Assembly: GCF_003217095.1 (NCBI RefSeq)
Contig: NZ_QJSR01000001.1
Span: forward strand, 844,009 to 908,008
Reading direction: 5' to 3'
Origin: Rhizobium sp. PP-CC-3A-592
GTDB taxonomy: Bacteria > Pseudomonadota > Alphaproteobacteria > Rhizobiales > Rhizobiaceae
Length of the DNA stretch: 64,000 bases
Shown here: in pieces, positions 25,293 to 34,316 of the stretch
Numbering within the stretch: the first letter of the stretch is position 1
Layout of the letters: the number at the start of each line of letters is the position of its first letter
Made by a program: the position numbers and the translations under genes
Notes under the pieces: generated by a model
What the model was told of the DNA's origin: nothing
The model's input: the letters and a program-made list of their open reading frames with translations, nothing else
Database searches by the model: none

Positions 25293-27020
25293 ATGAGCGA
25301 CGAGAAGAAACGGGAACTGAGAAGCCGTCACTGGTACGGCGGCACCGACAAGGACGGGTTCATTCACCGATCTTGGATGAAGAACCAGGGCTTTCCGGAC
25401 CATGCCTTCGACGGTCGCCCGATCATCGGCATCTGCAACACCTGGTCGGAACTCACCCCCTGCAACAGCCATCTGCGGATTCTCGCCGAAGGCGTGAAGC
25501 GCGGCGTCTGGGAGGCCGGCGGCTTTCCGGTCGAATTCCCGGTCTCCTCGCTCGGCGAAACCCAGATGCGCCCGACGGCCATGCTGTTCCGCAACCTGCT
25601 CGCCATGGACGTCGAAGAGGCCATCCGCGCCTATGGCATCGACGGCGTCGTGCTGCTCGGCGGCTGCGACAAGACCACGCCCGGCCAGCTGATGGGGGCG
25701 GCATCCGTCGATCTGCCGACCATCGTCGTCTCCTCCGGCCCGATGCTGAACGGCAAATGGCGCGGCAAGGACATCGGCTCGGGCACCGACGTCTGGAAGT
25801 TCTCCGAGGATGTGCGCGCCGGCAAGATGAGCCTGGCGGAGTTCATGGCGGCGGAAAGCGGCATGTCGCGCTCGCCCGGCGTCTGCATGACGATGGGCAC
25901 GGCGACGACCATGGCGTCGGTGGTGGAGGCCATGGGCCTGTCGCTGCCGCTGAACGCTGCTCTGCCCGCGGTGGACGCACGCCGGATGGCGCTCAGCCAT
26001 ATGACCGGCAAGCGGATCGTCGACATGGTACATGAGGACCTGCGGCTGTCGAAGATCCTGACCAAGAAGAACTTCGAGAACGGCATCGTCGCCAATGCCG
26101 CCGTCGGCGGCTCGACCAATGCCGTCGTGCACCTCCTCGCCATCGCCGGACGTGCCGGCGTCGATCTGACGCTCGACGATTTCGACCGGGTCGGCGCGCA
26201 GGTTCCCTGCATCGTCAACTGTATGCCCTCCGGCCAGTATCTGATCGAGGATCTGGCCTATGCCGGGGGCCTGCCGGCCGTGATGAACAGCATTCAGGAC
26301 CTGCTGCATGCCGACGCGCCGACCGTCTACGGCTGTCCCATCTCGGACTATTACAAGGATGCCGAGGTCTTCAACGACGACGTCATCCGGCCGCTCGACA
26401 ACCCGCTCCGCAAGGCCGGCGGCATCCGCATCCTGCGCGGCAATCTGTCGCCCAACGGCGCCGTGATCAAGCCGTCGGCCGCCAGCGAGCACCTGCTGGT
26501 GCACGAGGGACCGGCGCATGTGTTCGAAACCATCGAGGACATGAAGGCGCAGATCGACGATCCCGACCTCGATGTGACCGAAGACACGATCCTCGTGCTG
26601 AAGGGCTGCGGCCCCAAGGGCTATCCCGGCATGGCCGAGGTCGGCAACATGCCGATCCCGCGGCGGCTGGTGGAAAAGGGCGTGCGCGACATGGTGCGCA
26701 TCTCCGACGCCCGCATGTCCGGCACGGCCTTCGGCACCGTCGTGCTGCATGTCAGCCCCGAGGCCAATGCCGGCGGCCCGCTTGCCATCGTGAAGACCGG
26801 CGACCGGATCCGCCTCGATACGCTGAAGGGCGAACTGAACCTGATGATATCAGAGGCCGAGTTCGCCCAGCGCATGGCGGCCTGGGTGCCGCCGGAGCCG
26901 AAATGGACGCGTGGCTACTACAAGCTCTATCAGGACACGGTGTTGCAGGCGGACAAGGGCGCAGATCTCGACTTCCTCGTCGGCGGCAGCGGCAGCGAGG
27001 TCTTCCGCGAAAGCCACTGA
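25293..27020 (+). CDS. IlvD/Edd family sugar-acid dehydratase, probable galactonate/arabonate dehydratase
   Basis: A 575-residue iron-sulfur dehydratase of the IlvD/Edd family, close to the structurally known L-arabinonate dehydratase of Rhizobium leguminosarum. The three expected [2Fe-2S] cysteines are C57 (TPCN), C125 (GGCDKTTPG) and C198 (PGVCMTMG), with the metal-associated Lys127. The late motif ISDARMSGTAFGTVVLHVSPEA carries the catalytic Ser. Start ATG 25293 has GGGAGG upstream. In this operon it would convert galactonate to 2-keto-3-deoxygalactonate and thus replace the enolase-type DgoD used by E. coli. Activity on L-arabonate or D-fuconate as well is likely in this family. Confidence 0.88.
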   Translation: MSDEKKRELRSRHWYGGTDKDGFIHRSWMKNQGFPDHAFDGRPIIGICNTWSELTPCNSHLRILAEGVKRGVWEAGGFPVEFPVSSLGETQMRPTAMLFRNLLAMDVEEAIRAYGIDGVVLLGGCDKTTPGQLMGAASVDLPTIVVSSGPMLNGKWRGKDIGSGTDVWKFSEDVRAGKMSLAEFMAAESGMSRSPGVCMTMGTATTMASVVEAMGLSLPLNAALPAVDARRMALSHMTGKRIVDMVHEDLRLSKILTKKNFENGIVANAAVGGSTNAVVHLLAIAGRAGVDLTLDDFDRVGAQVPCIVNCMPSGQYLIEDLAYAGGLPAVMNSIQDLLHADAPTVYGCPISDYYKDAEVFNDDVIRPLDNPLRKAGGIRILRGNLSPNGAVIKPSAASEHLLVHEGPAHVFETIEDMKAQIDDPDLDVTEDTILVLKGCGPKGYPGMAEVGNMPIPRRLVEKGVRDMVRISDARMSGTAFGTVVLHVSPEANAGGPLAIVKTGDRIRLDTLKGELNLMISEAEFAQRMAAWVPPEPKWTRGYYKLYQDTVLQADKGADLDFLVGGSGSEVFRESH

Positions 27021-27082
27021 TATGGCTTCCGACTGATTGCCTCCTGATGGCATTGCTCCAGTGTCGAGCGACGCCGCCCCGT

Positions 27083-27194
27083 GCCGTCATGCTCGGGCTC
27101 GTCCCGAGCATCTGCTGCACGACCCGCGATCTGAAGGACCATGGTCTTTGCGGCGACGACAGCAGATGCTCGGGACAAGCCCGAGCATGACGGC
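27083..27194. repeat. Inverted repeat pair after the galactose operon
   Basis: Arms of about 35 bases at 27083-27117 and 27160-27194, with nested ATGCTCGGG/CCCGAGCAT palindromes, face each other across 42 bases. The sequence type (GTCATGCTCGGGCT...) is a common rhizobial intergenic repeat. It is the only copy in this window. Confidence 0.65.
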
Positions 27195-27263
27195 GGAGAG
27201 GGCGAACGGTTCGCTCGACACCAGAACCTGACATCGATCAACCGGCAACCCTATGACATCATT

Positions 27264-27348
27264 CTGAAACAACGGTGAAGGTACTTGGTCGGTCGAAGGT
27301 TACCTTATGGCCTGCGGAAAGTTCCCCTTTCGGCAGGCCATTTTTTTT
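27264..27348 (+). ncRNA. Candidate small RNA (about 85 nt)
   Basis: A promoter-like pair CTGACA (27228-27233) and TATGAC (27252-27257), 18 bases apart, predicts a start near 27264. The transcript would form a first stem AAGGTA/TACCTT (27278-27283 with 27301-27306) and end in the strong terminator at 27307-27348. It has no Shine-Dalgarno site or open frame of note. The terminator lies 290 bases beyond the dehydratase stop, after a repeat element, so it is not an obvious operon end. The call is a structural inference only. Confidence 0.35.
27307..27348 (+). terminator. Strong Rho-independent terminator
   Basis: ATGGCCTGC (27307-27315) pairs with GCAGGCCAT (27333-27341), an inner GGAAAG/CTTTC extends the stem, and eight T residues follow (27341-27348). 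Confidence 0.8.
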
Positions 27349-27349
27349 C

Positions 27350-27375
27350 GGAACCACTTTCCGGGACAGGCCGTT
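27350..27375 (+). promoter_or_regulatory. EcfG-type (general stress response) promoter
   Basis: GGAAC at 27350-27354 and CGTT at 27372-27375 are 17 bases apart, matching the alphaproteobacterial EcfG/RpoE2 consensus GGAAC-N16/17-CGTT. It lies right after a terminator and about 75 bases ahead of the PRC-barrel gene. Confidence 0.6.
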
Positions 27376-27452
27376 CTCCCAGCATCACCGGTGCGGCGTG
27401 TTTGAACCCCGCGCCACGATCCGAGAAGAAACCGAAACAGGAAGGTTACATC

Positions 27453-28040
27453 ATGACCAACAAGCTCGTTACTTCCGTCGCCGCCGGCGCCCTCTTTGCC
27501 GGTATCGTTGCTTTCGCACCCTTCGCCTCCGCACAGGACGCCGCACAGCCGGCACCGGCTGCGCCGATGGCAACAACCGCGGCTGCGGCCGGCAGCTACA
27601 TCACCGAGCAGGGCGCGGATCAGATCGCTGCCAGCACCTATCTCGGCCAGTCGGTCTACAACTCTTCGGATGAAAGCATCGGCGAAATCAACGATGTGAT
27701 CTTTTCCAAGGACGGCTCCGTCGAAGCAGCCGTGATTGGCGTCGGCGGCTTCCTCGGCATCGGCGAAAAGAATGTCGCCGTACCACTCGACACGGTGATG
27801 GTCACCGAAGTGCCGAACTCCGACGACCTGAAGCTGACCACGACCGAAACGGCCGACACGCTGAAGGCTGCACCGGAGTTCAAGACGAAGGCCGCACAGG
27901 TCGCCGAACGGAACGCGACAACGCCGGTTGACGGCTCGACGACCTCGTCGACGACCCCGATGGCACCTGCCGGCAACAACACCATGGCTCCGGCCGGTGG
28001 CGCCGCCCCTGCTGGCCAGCCGGCCACGACGACCCCGTAA
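27453..28040 (+). CDS. Exported PRC-barrel domain protein
   Basis: A 195-residue protein with a signal peptide (MTNKLVTSVAAGALFAGIVAFAPFASAQ, shown here only as the first 28 residues in outline), a PRC-barrel domain at about 62-125 (YLGQSVYNSSDESIGEIND, then VAVPLDTVMV), and a low-complexity Thr/Pro/Ala-rich C-terminus. PRC barrels occur in RimM and photosynthetic reaction centre H subunits. Exported rhizobial members have no defined role but are often stress-associated. The ATG at 27453 has AGGAAGG upstream. The EcfG-type promoter and a dedicated terminator on each side show that it is a single-gene unit. Confidence 0.85.
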   Translation: MTNKLVTSVAAGALFAGIVAFAPFASAQDAAQPAPAAPMATTAAAAGSYITEQGADQIAASTYLGQSVYNSSDESIGEINDVIFSKDGSVEAAVIGVGGFLGIGEKNVAVPLDTVMVTEVPNSDDLKLTTTETADTLKAAPEFKTKAAQVAERNATTPVDGSTTSSTTPMAPAGNNTMAPAGGAAPAGQPATTTP

Positions 28041-28062
28041 TCCGTGACATAGGGATTACCGA

Positions 28063-28090
28063 GCGGCGGTGCGAAAGCACCGCCGTTTTC
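28063..28090 (+). terminator. Terminator after the PRC-barrel gene
   Basis: GCGGCGGTGC-GAAA-GCACCGCCG (28063-28085) is followed by TTTTCGTT, 22 bases past the stop codon. It also separates this gene from the converging EAL gene. Confidence 0.8.
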
Positions 28091-28113
28091 GTTCGTGCAG
28101 ACGACGTCAGGGA

Positions 28114-29595
28114 TCAGATGGCGATGGGTCGCTTGGTGTCCGTGTCGCGGTAGCGATCGCGGAGATATCGCAGGGTTGCCGTGGCATCGGCCGGCTTTCC
28201 GTAGAAATACCCCTGCCCCATACCGCAACCCAGCCCCTTGAGCATCAGCGCTTCGGCGAAATCCTCGATGCCTTCCGCGACGACCTCGAGACCCAAACCA
28301 TCGCACATGGTGACGATCGCCCTGACGATGTGCTCGGAGGCGCGATCGTTGACGATGCGGCAGACGAAGGAGCGGTCGATCTTCACCTTGTCGAAGGTGA
28401 AGTCGCGAAGACGGCCGAGGCTGGACTGTCCGGTTCCGAAATCATCGAGCGAAATCCGCACGCCGGCGTCGCGCAGTTCCTGCACGATCTTCTGCGCCAT
28501 ATCGGCATCGCGCATCATCGCCGTTTCGGTGATCTCGAGTTCCAGGCGGCGCGGATCGAGCCCGACCCGGTGGATGATGGCGAGCACCGTGCTGCTGGTC
28601 GCAAGGTCCATGAGCTGGGCCGAGGACAGGTTGAACGACAGAAACAGCTCCTTCGGCCAGAGCAAGGCCGCCTCGGCCGCCTTGCGCAACAAGGTCTCCG
28701 ACAGGGCATCGATGAAACCGCGCTCTTCGGCGAGCGGCACGAAGACGGCCGGCGAAACATAGCCGAGATCGCTGTCGCACCAGCGCGCCAGCGCTTCGAA
28801 TCCGACCACCATGTCGGTGTCGAGGCTGACGATTGGCTGGAAATGCACGTCGATCTCATCGGCGATGATGGCGTTGCGCAGCGCCTGCTCCAGCAGCGTC
28901 GCGCGGCGCATTTCCTGAGCGATTTCCTGGGAATAGACGGTGATCTGCCCGCGTCCGCGACGCTTCGAGCGATAGAGCGCGGTATCCGCACTCTTCAAGA
29001 GGTCGTCATAGGCTTCCCCGGCGAAGGGATAGACCGCGAAGCCGAAAGAGGCGGAGAGACGCACCGTGCGCTCCGCCAGTTCGAACGGCGCCTGCAGCAC
29101 CTCCTTCAGCATATGGCCGATCTTCTCGGCGCCCTTGCGCTCGAAGACGAGCGGCAGCACGAAGGCGAACTCGTCATTGCCCATGCGGATGACCGTCGCG
29201 CCATCGGGCATGCAGGCTTCCAGCCGGCGCGCGACCTGATAGAGGATCTCGTTGCCCGCCGCATGGCCGAAGAGATCGTTGAGCGGCTTGAAGCCGTCGA
29301 GGTTGGCAAGACCGATCGTGAACGGTGCCGGATCGGCAGCGCGCTCCGTCGCGATTTCGCGCACTTTTTCCCGCAGCCGGTGGGAATTGCCAAGGTCCGT
29401 CAGAGAATCGATGAAGGCCAAGGCATGGAGATCGCGAGCGTGGCGGTCGAGCGCAGGACTGCCGATGTCGTGCGGATCGCGTTCCGGGGAGACTTCATGA
29501 CGGCGCTGAGGCATCGCAGCCTGCCGCTCTCGCTGGCTCGTCTCCGTAAGGCGTGACCGACCTTTCTGGCGCGAAGCTGTTTCGTCCTGATCCAT
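28114..29595 (-). CDS. GGDEF-EAL protein, probable c-di-GMP phosphodiesterase
   Basis: A 493-residue cytosolic protein with a GGDEF domain (about 55-220) and an EAL domain (about 235-485). The cyclase signature reads RMGNDEF (137-143), so the second Gly of GGDEF is Asn and cyclase activity is doubtful. The EAL side is complete: FEALARW, EITETAMM, DDFGTGQSSLGRL, KVKIDRSF and VAEGIED are all present with the metal and base residues. It is therefore most likely a phosphodiesterase that lowers c-di-GMP, with the degenerate GGDEF as a possible GTP sensor. No membrane or sensory domain precedes it. ATG 29595 was chosen over an upstream GTG-rich extension. The PAS-REC gene lies 180 bases upstream on the same strand. 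Confidence 0.9.
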   Translation of the reverse strand: MDQDETASRQKGRSRLTETSQRERQAAMPQRRHEVSPERDPHDIGSPALDRHARDLHALAFIDSLTDLGNSHRLREKVREIATERAADPAPFTIGLANLDGFKPLNDLFGHAAGNEILYQVARRLEACMPDGATVIRMGNDEFAFVLPLVFERKGAEKIGHMLKEVLQAPFELAERTVRLSASFGFAVYPFAGEAYDDLLKSADTALYRSKRRGRGQITVYSQEIAQEMRRATLLEQALRNAIIADEIDVHFQPIVSLDTDMVVGFEALARWCDSDLGYVSPAVFVPLAEERGFIDALSETLLRKAAEAALLWPKELFLSFNLSSAQLMDLATSSTVLAIIHRVGLDPRRLELEITETAMMRDADMAQKIVQELRDAGVRISLDDFGTGQSSLGRLRDFTFDKVKIDRSFVCRIVNDRASEHIVRAIVTMCDGLGLEVVAEGIEDFAEALMLKGLGCGMGQGYFYGKPADATATLRYLRDRYRDTDTKRPIAI

Positions 29596-29772
29596 TGCGG
29601 AGGTCCTGCATATTTTGGTCGGCACGCTGACTGCATGGACCATGGGACCACATCGTTAAGAAAATACAACAGTCTATATCCCTAATTCTCGTATCACTTG
29701 CAAGAACGCGAAGGAAAGAATGCATTCTATACCTGCGGATGCAGGAATCTCTCCACTATCGTGGAAGACGTA

Positions 29773-31563
29773 TCAGCGCTGCTGGCGATGATCGCTGCTG
29801 TCCTGAAGATAGCGGTTCCGCACGCGCTCGATCATGTCGGGGCTGATCGGCTTGACGATATGGTCATCCATGCCGGCAGCGTGCGCATGCTCCAGGTCGA
29901 TGTCGAGGGCCTGCGTCGTCACCGCGACGATCGGCGTGCGGGACGACAGGTGCGCTTCTGCCGCCCGGATGGCCCGTGTCGCGTCGAAGCCGTTCATGAC
30001 CGGCATGGAGACGTCCATGAAGATGAGCTGCGGGCGGAACTGCTGCCAGAAGCGGACGGCTTCCTCGCCATTGGCGGCGATCCGGTAGGACAGGCCGAGA
30101 CCTTCGAGGATCTGGGAGAAGACGAACTGGTTGATATCATTGTCTTCGGCAACGAGGACGTCGATATCGGAGGTCGGGCGCTCGGTGACCGGCAGGACGA
30201 TGTCCCAGTCGGCGGGAGATTGCAGGATGGCGGCGGGCTCGTCGGCTATCGGCGAGCCCATTGCCGTTTCCCCTATCGTGAGCGACGCAAGAACCTGGGC
30301 CGCCAGCGCCTCTTCCGACCAGGATGGATCGAAAACGATGCCCGGCGGACCGGCAGCCGTCTTCAATGTCGCCTTGAGGTCGCCAAGGGCGGGATCGAGA
30401 AGAACGAGGTCGAGCGAGAGGTTCGCCTCGCGGATGGCGTCGAGAAACGCCGTCATCTCCGGCGCGGAGCGCAGGGCGCAGACCTCGTGGCCGCGCTTTG
30501 ACAGGACCGAGAGCAGACGCGCCTCGACGGTCGCATCCGGCGTCATGACGAGGATGCGACCGGTGACGACAGGCTCGGCGGCCTGGGTTGCCGATTGCGG
30601 AGCCACCATGCCCTGCGGGGTCGGCGCCTGAGCAGTCTGGGCGAGGACGTGCAGGTCCAGCGCCTGGTAGGGGTCGTGGCAGTTCTGTGCCGGCTCGAAC
30701 GCATCATATCGCGCGACAGCAAGGTTTTTCGCCATGTCCGGCGAGACCACGCCATCGTCGTAGCCCACGACGACATCCGTGACGTCATTCATGCAGGTCA
30801 CGAGAAGGCCGCGATGCGCGTCGCCGACGCGGAATTTATGTGTCACCACCCAGCAATCGTCGCCGTTTGCCCGTACGATCTGTTCCGGCAGGCGGTGTTC
30901 GCGCCCGGTTTCCAGCACCATGCGGTCGGAGGTCTCGAATTTCTCGGCAAGCTCCGGTTCGATGAGATCCCAGACGGAGCGCCCGAGAATCTGGTCGGGC
31001 GTCATGCCATGCAGGTCGCAGAAGGCCTTGTTGACACCGATGTAATTGAGGCTTCGATCCTTCACGCAGATCGGGTTGGGCAGGCCGTCGAGAATGCCTT
31101 CCGTCATCTCCATGCGCTCGACATCGAGCTGCATCTGCTCCTCCTTCTTCTTCTGCTCGGAGACTTCGGTCAGGGAGACGACGCAGAGGCCGCTGGCCAG
31201 CCGGCGCTTGCGCACATTGATCCAGCGCTGGCGGGCGATGCGCTCGACCACCTCGTAGCGCTCGCGCCAGTGCAGGGAGACGCGTGCGGAAATCCATTCG
31301 TCGCGGTTCACCCGCCGGTGGCTGCGTTCCGTCGCCGTTCCCGAACGCACGCCGAGATCGAAGACGGCCCCGAGGAAATCGCGCAGCCGCGTGCCGCGTG
31401 CGAGAAAGCGATCCTCGACGGGATAGAACTGTTGAATCGGCTTGCTGGCAAAGATCAATTCGTCGTTGCGGTCGCACACGAAAATCGCCAGGCCCAGCGC
31501 ATCCGAAACCGCTTCCAGCAGAGAGAGCTGGACAGCTGCGCCAGATGACGCGACATCATTCAT
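29773..31563 (-). CDS. PAS-PAS-REC-REC protein without kinase domain
   Basis: A 596-residue signalling protein. Two PAS-like domains (about 12-135 and 150-265, the second with GLPNPICVKDRSLNYIGVNKAFCDLHG) are followed by a linker, a degenerate receiver (about 335-430) and a canonical receiver at the C-terminus (about 467-590). The last receiver has the acid pair E473/D474, phospho-acceptor D517 in FMDVSMPVMNG, T549 and K571. The inner one keeps only D390 and lacks the Lys. There is no histidine kinase, HisKA or output domain, so it must act through a partner. ATG 31563 starts the protein. It is divergent from mutL. Confidence 0.88.
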   Translation of the reverse strand: MNDVASSGAAVQLSLLEAVSDALGLAIFVCDRNDELIFASKPIQQFYPVEDRFLARGTRLRDFLGAVFDLGVRSGTATERSHRRVNRDEWISARVSLHWRERYEVVERIARQRWINVRKRRLASGLCVVSLTEVSEQKKKEEQMQLDVERMEMTEGILDGLPNPICVKDRSLNYIGVNKAFCDLHGMTPDQILGRSVWDLIEPELAEKFETSDRMVLETGREHRLPEQIVRANGDDCWVVTHKFRVGDAHRGLLVTCMNDVTDVVVGYDDGVVSPDMAKNLAVARYDAFEPAQNCHDPYQALDLHVLAQTAQAPTPQGMVAPQSATQAAEPVVTGRILVMTPDATVEARLLSVLSKRGHEVCALRSAPEMTAFLDAIREANLSLDLVLLDPALGDLKATLKTAAGPPGIVFDPSWSEEALAAQVLASLTIGETAMGSPIADEPAAILQSPADWDIVLPVTERPTSDIDVLVAEDNDINQFVFSQILEGLGLSYRIAANGEEAVRFWQQFRPQLIFMDVSMPVMNGFDATRAIRAAEAHLSSRTPIVAVTTQALDIDLEHAHAAGMDDHIVKPISPDMIERVRNRYLQDSSDHRQQR

Positions 31564-31999
31564 TCACGGCCTCACATTTCTGGCGAGCATTGACGGGTCT
31601 GGCGAGCATTGATGGGAACATGCCGACGTCATCACCCTTTACCGGGCATGGCGTTTTCTCCGGGAGCGCGCGGTCAGCATCGCGATCGCTCCGGCGCAGC
31701 ACCCGCCCGGAAAAGGGCCTGGCTGCGACATCTTTTCGTCCGTCGCGTCGGGTCATGTTCGCCGGCAACGCCGACGCGGCTTGTCCCTCCGGCGGCAGCA
31801 CCCGGTGTCCTGTCGACCGTTCCGGCTGCCTTGGCCCAACGTCAACCATGCCACAGCGGGCTTAATGCACCCTTAAACCCTCCAGAACCCATGCTCGTTA
31901 CAGCCCGCCTCCCGCCCTTTTTCGGATATCAAAGGGGATATCCCGACCGAGCCGCGATCCGGTCCTTGGCGGGGGAGCGGGAATGGCGGAGAATGCAGC
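31564..31999. other. Divergent gap between the PAS-REC gene and mutL
   Basis: This gap holds a direct repeat TCTGGCGAGCATTGA at 31579-31593 and 31598-31612 (19-base period) next to the PAS-REC start, and a CtrA-like box TTAA-N7-TTAA at 31862-31876. GGATATC/GGATATCC repeats lie at about 31925-31940. A 97-codon minus-strand frame here has no family character and was not accepted as a gene. Confidence 0.55.
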
Positions 32000-33889
32000 A
32001 TGACCATTACCCTCCTTTCCGAAACGCTCATCAACCAGATCGCTGCCGGCGAAGTCATCGAGCGGCCGGCGAGCGCTGCCAAGGAGCTGATCGAGAATGC
32101 GCTCGACGCCGGCGCCACCCGCATCGAGATCGCGACCGCCGGCGGCGGCAAGACGCTGCTGCGCGTGGTCGACAATGGCTGCGGCATGGGGCCGGACGAT
32201 CTCGCGCTCGCCGTGCGGCGGCACTGCACCTCCAAGCTCGACGGCGGCCTGTTCGACATCCGCACGCTCGGCTTTCGCGGCGAGGCGCTGCCCTCGATCG
32301 GGTCCGTCGCGCGGCTGACGATCGCGAGCCGGCCGCCCGGCAGCGATCATGGCGCCGAAATCGCCGTGCATGGCGGGGTGGTGCAGGCCGTGCGGCCGAC
32401 GCCGGCCAACCACGGCACGGTGGTGGAGGTGCGCGACCTGTTCTTCGCGACCCCCGCCCGGTTGAAATTCATGAAGACGGAGCGGGCCGAGGCGGCGGCG
32501 ATTTCCGAGGTGGTGCGGCGCATGGCGATCGCGTTTCCCGGCGTCCGCTTCCTGCTATCGGGCCCCGACCGCACGACGCTCGAATTTCCCGCGACCGGGG
32601 ACGACCGTCTGGCACGCATCGCGCAGGTGCTCGGCCGCGACTTCCGCGACAATGCGATCGAGATCGATGCGGAGCGCGACGAGGTGCGGCTGACCGGCTT
32701 TGCCGGCGTGCCCACCTTCAACCGGGGCAATTCGCTGCACCAATATGTATTCGTCAACGGCCGGCCCGTGCAGGACAAGCTGATCTTCTCGGCCCTGCGC
32801 GGCGCCTATGCCGAAACTATTCCGCATGGGCGTTATCCCGTCGCGGTCCTGTCGATCACGATCGACCCGGCGCTGGTGGATGTGAACGTGCATCCGGCGA
32901 AGTCTGACGTCCGCTTCCGTGATCCGGGCCTCGTGCGCGGCCTCCTCGTCGGCGCGATCCGGCAGGCGCTCGCCGCAGATGGCGACCGCTCCTCGACGCT
33001 CGGCGCGCGGGGCCTGATGGATGCGTTCCGGCCGGAGGGTGCGGGCGGCGGAGCTTCGGCCTTTGCGTCCGGTTCAGGTTTCGCCTCTGCCGCCCGTTCC
33101 CCCGGCGGTTATGGTGGCCAGACCGGGTATGGACAGGCGCCCTCGGCCCCCTGGGCGGCGGAGCGTTCGCCCTACCGGCCGCTGGAGACGGGCGGTCGCG
33201 GTTTCGGGGAAGCCGCGCAGGTCGCCTTCGGATCATTCGCGCCGGCCGCAAGGATGGCGCCGGAGCCCGCGGGATCGCAGCCGATGGCGTCCGAGACGGC
33301 ACTGCCGGAGCATCCACTGGGCGCGGCGCGGGCGCAGTTGCACGAGACCTACATCGTCGCGCAGACGGACGACGGGCTCGTGATCGTCGATCAGCACGCC
33401 GCGCATGAACGGCTTGTCTATGAAAACCTGCGCAAGGGGCTTTCGACGAAGGCCCTGCCGGCGCAGGCGCTGCTGATCCCCGATATCGTCGATCTCGCGG
33501 AGGACGATTGCGACCGGCTGATGGTGCATGCCGAAGAGCTTTCGCGGCTGGGGCTCACCATCGAGCGCTTCGGCCCGGGGGCCGTCGCTGTGCGCGAGAC
33601 GCCAGCCATGCTCGGCGAGATCGATGCGGCGGGGCTCATCCGGCAGCTGGCCGACGAGCTGGCGGAATGGGACACGGCCAACGGCCTGGCCGGCCGGCTG
33701 GAAGCGCTGGCAGCAACCATGGCCTGCCACGGCTCGGTGCGCTCGGGCCGCCGGCTGCGACCGGAGGAGATGAACGCGCTCTTGCGCCAGATGGAGGCGA
33801 CGCCCGGCTCCGGCCAGTGCAATCACGGGCGGCCGACCTATATCGAGATCAAGCTTGCCGATATCGAGCGTCTGTTCGGACGCAGCTGA
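32000..33889 (+). CDS. mutL: DNA mismatch repair protein MutL (endonuclease type)
   Basis: MutL couples mismatch recognition by MutS to strand incision. The N-terminal GHKL ATPase has [18 protein letters not shown] and [11 protein letters not shown] variable Gly/Ala/Pro-rich linker (about 335-445) joins it to the dimerisation domain. The metal-binding endonuclease motif DQHA(X)2E(X)4E is complete at 464-475 ([12 protein letters not shown]), and the partner motifs ACHGSVRSG and CNHGRPTY are present. This is the class used by bacteria without MutH and without Dam-directed repair. ATG 32000 starts the protein at the usual MTITLLSET point. DUF2093 follows downstream. Confidence 0.96.
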   Translation: MTITLLSETLINQIAAGEVIERPASAAKELIENALDAGATRIEIATAGGGKTLLRVVDNGCGMGPDDLALAVRRHCTSKLDGGLFDIRTLGFRGEALPSIGSVARLTIASRPPGSDHGAEIAVHGGVVQAVRPTPANHGTVVEVRDLFFATPARLKFMKTERAEAAAISEVVRRMAIAFPGVRFLLSGPDRTTLEFPATGDDRLARIAQVLGRDFRDNAIEIDAERDEVRLTGFAGVPTFNRGNSLHQYVFVNGRPVQDKLIFSALRGAYAETIPHGRYPVAVLSITIDPALVDVNVHPAKSDVRFRDPGLVRGLLVGAIRQALAADGDRSSTLGARGLMDAFRPEGAGGGASAFASGSGFASAARSPGGYGGQTGYGQAPSAPWAAERSPYRPLETGGRGFGEAAQVAFGSFAPAARMAPEPAGSQPMASETALPEHPLGAARAQLHETYIVAQTDDGLVIVDQHAAHERLVYENLRKGLSTKALPAQALLIPDIVDLAEDDCDRLMVHAEELSRLGLTIERFGPGAVAVRETPAMLGEIDAAGLIRQLADELAEWDTANGLAGRLEALAATMACHGSVRSGRRLRPEEMNALLRQMEATPGSGQCNHGRPTYIEIKLADIERLFGRS

Positions 33890-34011
33890 TGGCGAGAAGC
33901 GCCGGCCAGACGGCTCCATGCGGCGGCTGGCAAAACGGGCGGCGAAGGTTTACAGCGGCGGGACAGGGTTCGGCCGCTTGGGCGAGACGATCAGTCAGGG
34001 GATGAGACACG

Positions 34012-34266
34012 ATGAACCGGTTCGAAGGCAGCGGCAACAGGATTGCGAAAATCCGGTATCTCGACGGCGATTTCAACGTCATCCTGCCGGGATCCTTCGT
34101 CATCTGCGCCATCACCGGACGCGAGATCCCGGTGGAGGAGCTGCGCTACTGGAGCGTGGCGCGGCAGGAGCCGTATGTCGACGCGCAGGCCGCCTTCGAT
34201 GCGGACAAGCGTGCGGGGATCCTGCCCGGGCAGACGGCAGACGCGGGCTCGTCGGTTACGCCGTAG
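34012..34266 (+). CDS. DUF2093 family protein
   Basis: An 84-residue protein of the DUF2093 family, which is confined to alphaproteobacteria. The family core is clear in KIRYLDGDFNVILPGSFVICAITGREIP and ELRYWSVARQEPYV. No catalytic motif or membrane segment is present. It lies between mutL and lpxK, an arrangement I recall as conserved in Rhizobiales. The function is unknown. The start at 34012 follows GATGAGACACG, a weak ribosome site. Confidence 0.88.
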   Translation: MNRFEGSGNRIAKIRYLDGDFNVILPGSFVICAITGREIPVEELRYWSVARQEPYVDAQAAFDADKRAGILPGQTADAGSSVTP

Positions 34267-34316
34267 CATTCGTTATGCGTCAGCGTTTGTGACTGCCATC
34301 ACGAGCGTTTGCGATA

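Noticed and set aside
31556..31849. A 97-codon minus-strand frame in the divergent region upstream of mutL
   Set aside because: It has no family similarity or clear ribosome site, and part of it is formed by the direct repeat. It is more likely control DNA.
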